From positions 1-40,288 of the forward strand of contig LJZT01000033.1 of assembly GCA_001314905.1 (NCBI GenBank): a DNA stretch of 40,288 nt, written 5' to 3'. Below the pieces are notes generated by a model. That model did not search any database. It had not been told where the DNA came from and saw only the letters and a list, made by a program, of their open reading frames with translations. Every line of letters starts with the position of its first letter. Positions within the stretch are counted from its first letter, which is position 1. Of the stretch, positions 1 through 8,181 are shown piece after piece. A program made the position numbers and the translations under genes. This DNA is from Phormidium sp. OSCR (GTDB taxonomy: Bacteria; Cyanobacteriota; Cyanobacteriia; Cyanobacteriales; Geitlerinemataceae).

Positions 1-168
1 GACGGGGTTTCGGGGCAAAAATGCTCTGGGGCTAGACAAACAGTCATGAAGCAAGAATCCCCCGTTATAATCTTTGATTTAACGGCGGGAGTGTCAACAG
101 CCATGATGATGTCCTCAAGGGTATCTATAGCTTTCATGGTAGCGAAGATACAACCTGATAGCCGTTGA
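1..168 (+). pseudogene. 3' end of an IS200/IS605-type tnpB (OrfB) gene, partial
   Basis: Frame 1 is open from the window edge to a TGA at 166-168, with no start codon needed because the gene begins upstream. The stretch reads GQKCSGARQTVMKQESPVI. The V-x-K-Q-E-S type ending just before a hairpin is what I recall from cyanobacterial TnpB proteins, the RNA-guided nucleases encoded by IS200/IS605 elements. The reading frame continues about 35 codons past that motif, so the true stop may have been lost or the tail is read-through. Only the last ~20 recognisable codons are visible, so whether the upstream gene is intact cannot be judged. Another frame ends at a TGA at 47-49 and is a possible alternative. 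Confidence 0.4.
59..89 (+). repeat. Hairpin at the presumed right end of an IS200/IS605 element
   Basis: CCCCCGTT (59-66) pairs with AACGGCGGG (81-89) with one bulged C, closing a 14-nt AT-rich loop, and is followed by AGTGTCAA. Subterminal hairpins at this place are a feature of IS200/IS605 elements, where they are recognised by TnpA and form the 3' scaffold of the TnpB guide RNA. Assignment rests on the hairpin plus the KQES-type tail just upstream. Confidence 0.45.
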
Positions 169-176
169 GGGCCAGA

Positions 177-1400
177 TTATTGGGTCTGTAACTGAGCTAA
201 CTGAGTGTTGCGATAGTAATGGGAGAGGATTTGACGGTAACTATAGCCCTGTTCTGCCAGGTATCTAGCCCCCCATTGACTCATGCCCACACCATGGCCA
301 AAACCGCGCCCGGAGAGGGTAAAATAGCCGCCTCCGGAGCTAATGGTAAACAAACTACTGCGTAACCCCAGGGCCGAGCGCAGGTCATCTCCCTTAACGA
401 TGGCGGTTCCGGCCGAGCCCACCACTCTGACCGTCACCAACCGGCCATTGGGAGATTGCTGTTCTGGAACAAGTCCCACCACGGTTCCGACGCCGCCGAG
501 TCGTCGGGTGAGTTCCCATTGGGAGAAGGATTCGCGCCAATGATAGTTGGGTGAGTTGTGGTCAAAGTCAGGAACGCCTCTGAGATAGGGTTTGACTTCA
601 TCCCACACCTGTTCAACATCTTCGGTATGGCCTCCCGATGAGGCGTGAAAGACGGCCTCGATGACTTTGCCATCATGGCTGAGCACTTGGCCTCGGGTGG
701 CGTCGGTGGCTCGGTGGGTTTGGCTCGACTCTTCCTGCATACCGCGATAGACTTGCCAGAAGCTGTCATCCCCGACGTCATAGGTCCGATTCCCATAGCG
801 ATCGCGCTGGTAGAGGACGTAGGAGCGAGCGGCGACGGCTTGGGCTTTGAGGGCTTCTAGGGGCCAACTTCCCCCCATTTCTGCCCCGAGAACACTGTAG
901 AGATAGGATTCAATATCAACGTAGTTGACGGCTGTGATCCCGTAACGTCCTCGGACGATGAGAACTTTGCCTCGATACCAGCGATCGCCAATATAAACAT
1001 GGCCATGGTTGGTGGGTTCAATCCATAATTGCTCCCCTTGCCAGCGATCGAGCGCCACAGCTTGCCCAGTGGAGCGAGCGACAAAGGCATTCATCTGGCT
1101 GAGGTTGCCCAAGACCGCCCCCGAGCGACTGCGAATGCGGGCGGGGGTTGAACTGCCGACGGTGAGTTCACCGACGTTTTTCTCGACGGCCACCCGAAGT
1201 TCCAGGGCTAGGCCAGGAACGAGGGAGCAGGCCCAAAAACAAAGACTGGTCATCCCTCGCCAGAAATAAGGAAATCTCGTGTGCCTTCGCTTAGCCGTTT
1301 TTGGGGTTTCGGGGGGTTTTTCTCTCGTTGGCGATGATCCCTGTTGAGCCGTTCCCCTTGCTCGGCCCGTCACAGACGCGGCAATTTTCAATAGCAGCAT
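177..1400 (-). CDS. SpoIID/LytB domain-containing protein
   Basis: A 407-residue secreted or membrane-anchored protein of the SpoIID/LytB family, whose sporulation member SpoIID is a lytic transglycosylase that cuts denuded peptidoglycan. In cyanobacteria the role is probably cell-wall remodelling. Residues 50-66 form one hydrophobic segment after a long basic N-terminus, so it acts as an uncleaved anchor or late signal peptide. The family core spans about 150-395: GAEMGG at 172-177 with the putative catalytic Glu174, LKAQAVAARSY (183-193), FHASSGGHTE (251-260) and the terminal GRGFGHGVGMSQWGA (365-379). The ATG at 1400 is preceded by AAGGAG about ten bases upstream, which supports this start. 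It is divergent from the RNase Z gene. Confidence 0.88.
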   Translation of the reverse strand: MLLLKIAASVTGRARGTAQQGSSPTREKPPETPKTAKRRHTRFPYFWRGMTSLCFWACSLVPGLALELRVAVEKNVGELTVGSSTPARIRSRSGAVLGNLSQMNAFVARSTGQAVALDRWQGEQLWIEPTNHGHVYIGDRWYRGKVLIVRGRYGITAVNYVDIESYLYSVLGAEMGGSWPLEALKAQAVAARSYVLYQRDRYGNRTYDVGDDSFWQVYRGMQEESSQTHRATDATRGQVLSHDGKVIEAVFHASSGGHTEDVEQVWDEVKPYLRGVPDFDHNSPNYHWRESFSQWELTRRLGGVGTVVGLVPEQQSPNGRLVTVRVVGSAGTAIVKGDDLRSALGLRSSLFTISSGGGYFTLSGRGFGHGVGMSQWGARYLAEQGYSYRQILSHYYRNTQLAQLQTQ

Positions 1401-1565
1401 CCTTTAGTTCTCCTTGAAAGTGACCGACGACTCGAAGATAGACCGAGGTCGGTGCTAGGATACCATAGTAAGCTAGGAGTCTTGAAGTTGGTTCTGTCGT
1501 GAAACGAAAGACAGATCCCTCAACCCCGGTTTGCGTTGCCAATTTCCTTAACGAGAGTCAAGCGA

Positions 1566-2513
1566 GTGGAAATCGTTTTTTTAGGAACCAGTTCGGGAGT
1601 CCCGACGCGATCGCGAAATGTGTCCAGTTTAGCCCTGCGCCTGAAACAACGGGGTGAGATTTGGCTATTTGACTGTGGGGAAGGAACGCAACATCAACTG
1701 CTTCAGAGTGATTTGAAGGTGGGGCGGATTCGCCGTATTTTTATTACCCATATGCATGGGGATCATGTGTTTGGTTTAATGGGGCTGCTCGCCAGCATTG
1801 GCTTAGCGGGAGCGCCGGATCGCATTGATCTATACGGCCCCCCCCAGCTCGAAAATTATCTCGAAGCCTGTGCGCGCTATTCTCATACCCATTTGCATTA
1901 TCCGATTACGATTCATAAGCACAAGCCGGGACTCATTTATGAGGATGAGGGGTATCGGGTGTTGTGCGATCGCCTCGATCATCGCATCCCCGCCTATGGC
2001 TACCGCGTTGAGGAAAAAGATCGTCCGGGACGCTTTGATGTGGCCCAGGCCCAGGCCCTGGGAATCCCTCCAGGACCGGTTTATGGACAACTCAAACAGG
2101 GACACCCTGTTACCCTAGAGGATGGCCGGGTGATCAACGGTCGTCATCTGTGCGGTGAGCCACAACCAGGACGCAAGGTCGTCTATTGTACGGATACGAT
2201 TTATTGTGAGAATGCCGTAAGTTTGGCGCAAGGGGCTGATGTGTTAATTCATGAGGCCACATTTTCTCACCGAGATGCCAATTTAGCCGAACAACGGTTG
2301 CACTCGACGTCAACGATGGCGGCCCAAGTGGCCTTGAGTGCAGGAGTCAAACAGCTTTTTATGACTCATTTTAGTCCCCGCTATGCTCCTGGAAATGACC
2401 TGGATCTCAAAGATTTACTCGATGAGGCACGGGCGATTTTTCCGCCAACCGATCTGGCCTATGACTTTTTAAGCTACGACGTTCCTAAACAACGAACGGC
2501 TGTACCGGTTTAA
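1566..2513 (+). CDS. rnz: Ribonuclease Z (tRNA 3'-processing endonuclease)
   Basis: A metallo-beta-lactamase-fold nuclease that removes the 3' trailer from tRNA precursors. I place the start at the GTG at 1566, giving a 315-residue protein beginning MEIVFLGTSSGVPT, which is how cyanobacterial RNase Z proteins begin. A TTG at 1536 would add ten residues with no family counterpart. Key residues are the zinc-binding HMHGDH (62-67 in this numbering), the DCGEGTQ segment near residue 36, the later CTDT loop, and HEATF and MTHFSPRY near the C-terminus. Length and motifs match the long bacterial RNase Z (about 305-320 residues). Its stop codon overlaps by four bases the stop of the convergent downstream gene. 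Confidence 0.93.
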   Translation: MEIVFLGTSSGVPTRSRNVSSLALRLKQRGEIWLFDCGEGTQHQLLQSDLKVGRIRRIFITHMHGDHVFGLMGLLASIGLAGAPDRIDLYGPPQLENYLEACARYSHTHLHYPITIHKHKPGLIYEDEGYRVLCDRLDHRIPAYGYRVEEKDRPGRFDVAQAQALGIPPGPVYGQLKQGHPVTLEDGRVINGRHLCGEPQPGRKVVYCTDTIYCENAVSLAQGADVLIHEATFSHRDANLAEQRLHSTSTMAAQVALSAGVKQLFMTHFSPRYAPGNDLDLKDLLDEARAIFPPTDLAYDFLSYDVPKQRTAVPV

Positions 2514-2926
2514 TCATGATTCGCCACTAGGCGGCGGCAAATTTCCCGCAAACTCACCTGAGTATTGACGGGCTTTCTCGGTTTAGGAAGGTTCAAATTG
2601 GGCCAGGAGGGCAAGTCATGACAGGGACACAAGACGGGACTCACCCCAGCCACTGGTAGGGCTACAGGCATGGTACAGCGGGCGCAAGGGGCAATCTCCC
2701 AATCTTCGTCGAGGAGTTGGCCGATGCTAGTCTCGGTGCCTTCGAGATAGCAGTTGTAGCTGAGTTGGGGACAGGAAACAGCGGCCCAACAGCGTTCAAA
2801 GGCTCGGCTGTAGTCACTGCCTTCAAAGAGGGGATGAGGGAGTTCTGCGTGGTCATTGATAAGCAGTTTTTTGCCGAGCTGAAACCAATCTGCTAAATAC
2901 TGTTTAACTTGCGTTTCAGAAGCCAT
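2510..2926 (-). CDS. Conserved cyanobacterial hypothetical protein
   Basis: A 138-residue soluble protein with no signal peptide or membrane segment. The N-terminal third is helical and acidic. The middle carries two cysteine pairs, CARC (about residue 81) and CPC (about 100), which suggests a small metal site. The C-terminus is proline-rich and then basic. I associate it with uncharacterised cyanobacterial proteins, but cannot name a family with certainty. It converges on rnz with the two stop codons sharing TTAA (2510-2513). The ATG at 2926 is the first in frame. Confidence 0.7.
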   Translation of the reverse strand: MASETQVKQYLADWFQLGKKLLINDHAELPHPLFEGSDYSRAFERCWAAVSCPQLSYNCYLEGTETSIGQLLDEDWEIAPCARCTMPVALPVAGVSPVLCPCHDLPSWPNLNLPKPRKPVNTQVSLREICRRLVANHD

Positions 2927-3015
2927 AAAAATGCGTAATGATAGAACTCTAGTCCCATCTTAAACGATTTTTCAGGACAGATGGTTCCTTAAATTGGTAT
3001 AGATACTTAAGATTA

Positions 3016-3043
3016 AGCCAAGATGAGGGCAGTCATCTTGGCT
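3016..3043 (-). terminator. Perfect 11-bp hairpin downstream of cobU
   Basis: AGCCAAGATGA (3016-3026) pairs perfectly with TCATCTTGGCT (3033-3043) around a 6-nt GGGCAG loop. It sits 33 bases past the cobU stop and between cobU and the small upstream-oriented gene. There is no strong T-tract on either strand (TTAATCTT on the minus strand), so it may act as a weak terminator or mRNA 3'-end stabiliser. Confidence 0.5.
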
Positions 3044-3075
3044 AATATAAGTCGTAGTCAACTCAGGCTGAGGTC

Positions 3076-3612
3076 TTAGAGGGGATCAGCGATTTCGCTG
3101 AGATTAAGGCTATGGCCGGCAACGATTAGATAGGTTTTGTCGGCTCTGGCCCCGACGTGACGTGTTAATTCGCCGAGGCGATCGCGAAACACTCGCCCTG
3201 ATGGATACGCCGGAACCACGCCCCAACCGGTTTCTTCGGCCACAAGAATACAAGTTCCCTGAAAGTTACTGGCCTGATACAAAAATGCTTGACGACGATG
3301 GTCCCAGTCTGAGTCAGACTCGTCTAATGTGTTAGCAACCCAAGTCCCCAATGAGTCGAGCAATAGACAGGTTTGGGGATGGTTCAATTGCTCAAGACAG
3401 GCACTAATGGCGAGGGGAACCTCCTGAAGCTGCCAATGACTCGGGCGACGTTGGCGGTGACGTTCAATGCGAGCTTGCCAATCTCGATCTTGGGAATTGC
3501 GGCGGGCAGTGGCAATATAGGTGACAATACCCTTGTGCTGCTCGGCCAACCGTTCGGCAAATTCACTTTTTCCAGAGCGGGCTGCTCCGGTGACTAAGAC
3601 CAGATTTCCCAA
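3076..3612 (-). CDS. cobU: Adenosylcobinamide kinase / adenosylcobinamide-phosphate guanylyltransferase
   Basis: Bifunctional cobalamin-assembly enzyme that phosphorylates adenosylcobinamide and then transfers GMP to give AdoCbi-GDP, the activated corrin ring for lower-ligand attachment. The 178-residue length is typical. The P-loop GAARSGKS is at 9-16. RHRQRRP (51-57) follows, with the conserved His region that forms the guanylylated intermediate, then LLLDSLGTWVAN, and VAEETGWGVVP for corrin and nucleotide binding. The start is a TTG at 3612, which puts the P-loop at the normal distance from the N-terminus. An AGGGAG lies about 14 bases upstream, a rather long spacing. No cobalamin riboswitch is visible in the 200-nt leader. 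Confidence 0.92.
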   Translation of the reverse strand: MGNLVLVTGAARSGKSEFAERLAEQHKGIVTYIATARRNSQDRDWQARIERHRQRRPSHWQLQEVPLAISACLEQLNHPQTCLLLDSLGTWVANTLDESDSDWDHRRQAFLYQASNFQGTCILVAEETGWGVVPAYPSGRVFRDRLGELTRHVGARADKTYLIVAGHSLNLSEIADPL

Positions 3613-3653
3613 AAGACTGAATCACTCCCTAACATCTATGGCAATTCTACCGA

Positions 3654-3710
3654 GAAATGCCCTTGAAATGCCCCTTGAAATGCCGATGTCGATCGCCGAT
3701 GTCGATCGCC
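3654..3710. repeat. Short tandem repeats in the cobU / GAF-PAS divergent intergenic region
   Basis: Two adjacent micro-repeat arrays are visible. An 11-12-bp unit (GAAATGCCCTT with small variations) occurs about two and a half times at 3654-3684. It is followed by a perfect 13-bp tandem duplication, GATGTCGATCGCC, at 3685-3697 and 3698-3710. The second unit includes part of a HIP1 site. Confidence 0.75.
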
Positions 3711-3756
3711 GATATCTGAAGACCTTAACGCCCCCAGGGGAAGCTGCTCCAGGGGC

Positions 3757-3774
3757 GATATCGACTACGATATC
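3757..3774. promoter_or_regulatory. Inverted repeat, possible operator
   Basis: GATATCG (3757-3763) and CGATATC (3768-3774) form a perfect 7-bp inverted repeat with a 4-bp spacer, 47 bases before the GAF-PAS start codon and 144 bases from the cobU start. Position and symmetry suit a dimeric repressor or activator site. Function is inferred from geometry alone. Confidence 0.35.
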
Positions 3775-3821
3775 ACCATAACTACCCCGTCTGAGAGTCT
3801 TTCTCGTCGCTAAACCCTAGT

Positions 3822-4979
3822 ATGGACGATCGCGAACCGACAAAAGAGCAACTCATCCAAGAACTCAAGGCGGTTCGCCAGGAGTTTGAACAGGTGCGGC
3901 TGGAAAATCAGGCCGATGAGGTACAAGGGGAATTGCTGCGAACAGTCCTGGCCTGTGGTGAACATCCGTCTCGAACTCTGTTATTGCGAGCGTTATCTCA
4001 ACAAGTCCTCCGTAGTGCGAATCGTTTAACCCTGGTTGACGAGAGTAGTTTATTTTTACTCGACGAGAGGGGGACTGTGATTGAGTCGGTGTTGGCTCGG
4101 GGAGCCATTATTCGCCAAGAGCGCGAGTCGTTAGTTGGGCGTGTGCTGCATCAGGGGTTAGCGGGTTGGGTCTATCAACGGCGACAAACGGGCATTATTA
4201 CGGATACGACCTTAGATGAGCGTTGGCTGCAATTACCGGGTGAACCCTATCATGTGCGTTCTGTGCTTTGTGTGCCGGTGCTGCGAAAAAATACGGTCTT
4301 AGCCATTATTACTCTAATGCACCCCGATCAAGGCCATTTTCGAGTTCAGATGGCTGAGCTAATGGAAGCGGTGGCGGTGCGCATTGGGCTGGTGTTGGAT
4401 GTGGTGCGCTGTTTAAGCCCTGAGCGAGAAACACCGTCGGTTTCATCGCCACCGGGGTTACGACTCTCGTCAGGGTCGGCGAAGTCGAGTTCCCCTCCAC
4501 TGCAATCGTCACAAGGGGCTGATCTGCCCTCTCACCTCCCGCTTCCTCCTCCTCCTCCTTCGAATCGCCCTTCGTCCTCTCGGCCTTCTCGGGGGTCAGA
4601 CCCCCCGCGATCGCAGGGAGGTTCCGTGACCGGCGATCGCCGTCAATCTCGGTTAAATCGTTTAAATACCTTGGGGCTATACATTGTAGTTTGGGATGGA
4701 AAATTCATCTATGCTAATCCAAAACTCGCCAAAATTTTTGGCTATAAACGGCAAGAGTTGGCGAATTTAAAAGGGATATTTTCTCTAGTTACCAATGAGC
4801 ATTATGATCGAGTCTCAGAACAGGTTTATAAATGTATTCGTGGACAAACGGACTCTGTTTCCTGTATTTTTCAAGGACAACGCAAGGGAGGCAAACGAGT
4901 TTTAGTCGAACTTTATGGAGTCCGAACTCGCTTCTACGGCAAGCCGGTGTTACTCGGTGTCCTCAGAGATATTAGTTAA
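3822..4979 (+). CDS. GAF and PAS domain sensory protein without an output domain
   Basis: A 385-residue cytoplasmic signalling protein. An N-terminal helical or coiled-coil stretch (about 1-45) leads to a GAF domain (about 55-195, with VRSVLCVPVL and a hydrophobic core typical of the fold). A Ser/Pro-rich linker follows (about 200-275, including a run of six prolines), then a PAS domain (about 282-385, with GLYIVVWDGKFIYANP and IFGYKRQEL). The protein ends with the last PAS strand (VLRDIS), where a histidine kinase or GGDEF domain usually begins. An in-frame TAA follows immediately, so this is either a genuine stand-alone sensor or a truncated kinase. The chromophore-attaching Cys of phytochrome-type GAF domains is not evident. 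Confidence 0.82.
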   Translation: MDDREPTKEQLIQELKAVRQEFEQVRLENQADEVQGELLRTVLACGEHPSRTLLLRALSQQVLRSANRLTLVDESSLFLLDERGTVIESVLARGAIIRQERESLVGRVLHQGLAGWVYQRRQTGIITDTTLDERWLQLPGEPYHVRSVLCVPVLRKNTVLAIITLMHPDQGHFRVQMAELMEAVAVRIGLVLDVVRCLSPERETPSVSSPPGLRLSSGSAKSSSPPLQSSQGADLPSHLPLPPPPPSNRPSSSRPSRGSDPPRSQGGSVTGDRRQSRLNRLNTLGLYIVVWDGKFIYANPKLAKIFGYKRQELANLKGIFSLVTNEHYDRVSEQVYKCIRGQTDSVSCIFQGQRKGGKRVLVELYGVRTRFYGKPVLLGVLRDIS

Positions 4980-5009
4980 GTCGTTATTCTAAAAATTAAA
5001 GGCAACAAC

Positions 5010-5789
5010 GTGGGCTATATTCAACTCGATTTAATCGATTTAGCGATCGCCGTGGGCATGGCGGCGATCGCCATTGCCATTGCGGCCTGGCAAGAGTTGG
5101 GACTGACGTTAGAATTATCCCTCGCCACGGCCCGCACTACCCTTCAGCTACTGATGCTGGGGGTCATCCTACAGGTTGTCTTCACTTGGCAAAATCCCCT
5201 AATTCTGATTGCCGTCTTGCTGGTGATGGTCAGTCTGGCGGCGGTGGTGGCCCGCAATCGCATCAGCCGCAAGGTTCCGGGATTGTTCATGTTGGTCTGG
5301 GGTGCCATTGCCGTGAGTACGGGACTAACCCTGCTTTATATCAATATATTAGTCCTACGTCAGCCTGGAGTCTGGTCTAACCCTCAATATCTGATTCCCC
5401 TGGGAGGGATGATGATGGGAAATGCCATGAATGCGGCGGCCATCGCTGGGGAGCGGTTTGTGAGTCTGATTGAGCATCATCCCTTAGAGATTGAAACCTA
5501 TCTCAGTCTCGGGGCGACTCCCCGACAGGCGTTGGCCAACTACCGGAAACAGGCGATTCGCGCGGGAACAGTGCGAATTGTCAACTCGATGATGGTGGTG
5601 GGGTTAGTCACCTTACCGGGAGTGGTGACGGGACAGTTGTTAGGTGGGGCCAATCCCATTGATGCGGCGGCTTATCAAATGCTGATTATGTTTGCGATCG
5701 CCCTGACGGACTTTATCGCCACCAGTCTCCTAATTGCCAGTTTAGGACGACGCTTTTTTAACGAAGCGGCCCAGTTGCAACAGTTTTGA
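5010..5789 (+). CDS. FetB/YbbM-family ABC transporter permease
   Basis: A 259-residue polytopic membrane protein of the UPF0014/FetB family. In E. coli FetB pairs with the ATPase FetA and is linked to iron export and oxidative-stress resistance. About seven hydrophobic segments are visible. The family signatures are the LSLATARTTLQLLMLG segment near residue 35, LGGMMMGNAMNA in the middle, and LSLGATPRQAL followed by MMVVGLVTLPGVVTGQLLGG. The start is a GTG at 5010 with AAAGG 11 bases upstream, 30 bases after the GAF-PAS gene, so co-transcription is possible. No FetA-type ATPase lies in the window; the partner must be elsewhere. Substrate is unknown. Confidence 0.85.
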   Translation: MGYIQLDLIDLAIAVGMAAIAIAIAAWQELGLTLELSLATARTTLQLLMLGVILQVVFTWQNPLILIAVLLVMVSLAAVVARNRISRKVPGLFMLVWGAIAVSTGLTLLYINILVLRQPGVWSNPQYLIPLGGMMMGNAMNAAAIAGERFVSLIEHHPLEIETYLSLGATPRQALANYRKQAIRAGTVRIVNSMMVVGLVTLPGVVTGQLLGGANPIDAAAYQMLIMFAIALTDFIATSLLIASLGRRFFNEAAQLQQF

Positions 5790-5956
5790 GATCCTGATGA
5801 CTCCGATAATGCTGATTTATCTCACACCGGACGGGTAAGTGGTATCACTTAAGACAGGTGATGCGATCGCCTGAAAATCTGTCCTAGGGTCACTGACCGC
5901 GATCGCCTCGATCCGAGACAATAGCTGTATTGAGTTCGCAGCCAGGATAAATACCT

Positions 5957-6472
5957 ATGTTTAATCACTATATCAACCCCCAACAGTGGTTAGGACGCCA
6001 ACGCCGAACCGCCGCGATGGTCTTGGGACTCTGTCTCAGTTTAGGACTAGCGGGGGCCGCTGTGGCTGAGTCGGTCTCGGTTGCGGCCCGGCGAGACCTG
6101 CCCCCGGCGAATCTCGATGATGGTGAATATGTCTATAGTTCAGCTTCTGAGGCCAATCAGTTGGGTGAAACCTATATGGTCTTTGAAGCCGATGGCGATC
6201 GCATTGTGGGTGGCTTCTATATGCCGTCATCCTCCTTTGATTGCTTCGACGGTCGTCTTGAGGAGAATCAGTTAGCCCTCAACATCCAAGACAGCTACAG
6301 TGAGCAGACCTATCACTTTAACCTAGCTGTTCGCCGGGATACCTTGGTCGCCGCTGGTCAAGAGACCGCCAACAACGCCAATATTCCCGGTTTCCAACCC
6401 CTAGATGGCCTCACGGCTGTTGATGAGCAGGTGCTAGAGACGTGCCGGGGTGTGATGGGAGCGAACGGTTAA
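5957..6472 (+). CDS. Exported hypothetical protein
   Basis: A 171-residue protein with a convincing Sec signal. The N-terminus is basic (QWLGRQRRTAA), followed by the hydrophobic stretch MVLGLCLSLGLAGAAVA, with probable cleavage after AVA near residue 37. The mature part is about 135 residues, acidic, and has two Cys (in FDCFDG and near the end in ETCRG), which may form a disulfide. I do not recognise a named family. The ATG at 5957 is preceded by AGGA at a good spacing. It ends 7 bases before the convergent Hsp70-like gene. Confidence 0.72.
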   Translation: MFNHYINPQQWLGRQRRTAAMVLGLCLSLGLAGAAVAESVSVAARRDLPPANLDDGEYVYSSASEANQLGETYMVFEADGDRIVGGFYMPSSSFDCFDGRLEENQLALNIQDSYSEQTYHFNLAVRRDTLVAAGQETANNANIPGFQPLDGLTAVDEQVLETCRGVMGANG

Positions 6473-6479
6473 CGAGGCC

Positions 6480-8087
6480 TTAACTCAGCTGCACGACGGC
6501 TTGATTATCCATTAAGCGATTCGAGGTTAGCAGATCATCGACGGTGATGCGTAGAACGCGATCCTCATCGATACGAAATTGAATTTTGACGCGATCGCTC
6601 CCCGGAGAACCCGGTGGGTCTAAACTGGCGATGGTGCGTCCGCTTTCACTGTCATTAAGGGGGATAACGTTAACATCGGACTCAGCTTGTCGAGTAATGA
6701 GGCGATCGCCATCAAAAAAGACTTCTGTTTTCGGGGCCTCGGCGGCCATCTCCCCGAGGACCAACTCCAGTTTCGGCTGATTGGGCATCGAGGCCCCTAA
6801 GGCCAGTTCAATGGGACGCTCCAAAGGATAGGGTTGTCCGGGTTGAATAATCGGATGCCAATCATGGGCATTTTTACGACGGTTCCAGTAGCGAATCCCA
6901 TAACCGTGATAAAGAAAGTCTTTGAGGGCAATGCCTTGGCTCAGTTGTAAGGCGCCGGTGGCGATGGCATCGAGGGGGCGATCGCAGCGAACCTTCTCAG
7001 CCGGAAACCATTGTCGAATCCAGTCTTGAACCGCAGGGATTTGCGAGGTTCCTCCCACCAGCAACACGGCATCGATATCAGGGGTTTCTAATCCCTGTCG
7101 TCGAGCTTGCTGTAAGACTTGGGTTAACGACTCATCGAGGCGTTTAAAGAACTGCTGCTGTGTCAGGATCTCCTCAAACTGCGATCGGCTCACCGTCAAC
7201 TCATAACTCTCGAAGCTGTCCTCATTAAAATAAACCTCCGTCGCTTCAGTCCGAGACGATAACTCAATTTTCAGCCGTTCCACGAGGCGATAGGTGAGGG
7301 GAGTTTTCGGGAGTCCCTGCTGGCTGGCCAACTCATCGAGGAGCCAGTTATCTAAATCCGTACCGCCGAGGTTTTGGCCTGACTTGGCTAAGACTTTGGC
7401 GGTTTCGAGTTTTTGCCCGGATTCCTCGCGAAAGGACTTCTCACCCCATTTGAGGATAAACCCCAGGGGATGGCGGCTAGGACTCGCACTGCGGTTTAAC
7501 TGCACCAAGGACATATCTAAGGTTCCACCGCCAAAGTCAACCACCAAGAGCAGTTCTGCATCACTTAACCCATAGCCTAGGGCGGCGGCGGTGGGTTCAT
7601 CGAGGAGACGGACTTGCTCGATTTTTTGAGGAAGTTGGGGGGACTCAACTACCGAGCCGAGCCAGTGACGATAGGTTTCAAAGCTATCGACGGGAACCGT
7701 GAGGATCAATGAGTCGAGGGGTAACGGAACCTCAGCGACGCTTGAGAGGACGGTTTGCAGAAACCACTCTCCAAGCTGTTCAAAGCGTATGGGGACTTGG
7801 TCGAGGCTGGGCAAAAACCCTTGAATATCGGAGCCAATTCCCCGTTTAAAGCTATTAAAAAAGCGTGCATCCTGTTGAGTATCTAAGCCGCGATCGCTCA
7901 CTTGTTGTCCGGCAGCCACGGCTCCGGTTTGGGCGTTCTCAACGTAGATGAGACTGGGAACGACTGGGGGGTTATCCCCCTGTTGGCGGCTTAATCCAGG
8001 GAGTTTTAGCACCTCTGGCTGTTCGTTAGCGGCATTCCACCGGGCAATGACGGTGTTGCTGGTACCGAAGTCGATGGCGATCGTCAT
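6480..8087 (-). CDS. Hsp70 family (DnaK-like) protein
   Basis: A 535-residue Hsp70-superfamily ATPase, shorter than DnaK (about 635). The nucleotide-binding domain is complete: DFGTSNTV (6-13), DEPTAAALGYG (163-173), the phosphate loop DFGGGTLDMS (184-193) and LLVGGTSQIP before residue 350. The C-terminal third is a shortened, divergent substrate-binding part without the DnaK lid or EEVD-like tail. Such proteins are common in cyanobacteria alongside the true DnaK; clients are unknown. It is preceded on the same strand by the DUF2973 and DUF2605 genes, suggesting an operon. The ATG at 8087 has no strong ribosome-binding site. Confidence 0.9.
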   Translation of the reverse strand: MTIAIDFGTSNTVIARWNAANEQPEVLKLPGLSRQQGDNPPVVPSLIYVENAQTGAVAAGQQVSDRGLDTQQDARFFNSFKRGIGSDIQGFLPSLDQVPIRFEQLGEWFLQTVLSSVAEVPLPLDSLILTVPVDSFETYRHWLGSVVESPQLPQKIEQVRLLDEPTAAALGYGLSDAELLLVVDFGGGTLDMSLVQLNRSASPSRHPLGFILKWGEKSFREESGQKLETAKVLAKSGQNLGGTDLDNWLLDELASQQGLPKTPLTYRLVERLKIELSSRTEATEVYFNEDSFESYELTVSRSQFEEILTQQQFFKRLDESLTQVLQQARRQGLETPDIDAVLLVGGTSQIPAVQDWIRQWFPAEKVRCDRPLDAIATGALQLSQGIALKDFLYHGYGIRYWNRRKNAHDWHPIIQPGQPYPLERPIELALGASMPNQPKLELVLGEMAAEAPKTEVFFDGDRLITRQAESDVNVIPLNDSESGRTIASLDPPGSPGSDRVKIQFRIDEDRVLRITVDDLLTSNRLMDNQAVVQLS

Positions 8088-8111
8088 GGGGGAACGGTTC
8101 GTTAACAGTGG

Positions 8112-8135
8112 GGGCGTACCGCAAAGGGTGCGCCC
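8112..8135 (-). other. Intercistronic hairpin between the DUF2973 and Hsp70-like genes
   Basis: GGGCGTACC pairs with GGTGCGCCC (one T-G wobble) around a 6-nt loop, 25 bases before the Hsp70-like start. There is no T-run on the minus strand, so it is more likely a processing, stability or attenuation element than a terminator. Confidence 0.35.
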
Positions 8136-8181
8136 GTCGGGGTGAGTCGAGATTTGAGGTTAGATGTTGATGGCGCTGGGC

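Noticed and set aside
3613-3821. Possible cobalamin riboswitch upstream of cobU
   Set aside because: No B12-box-like sequence found by eye in the leader on the minus strand.
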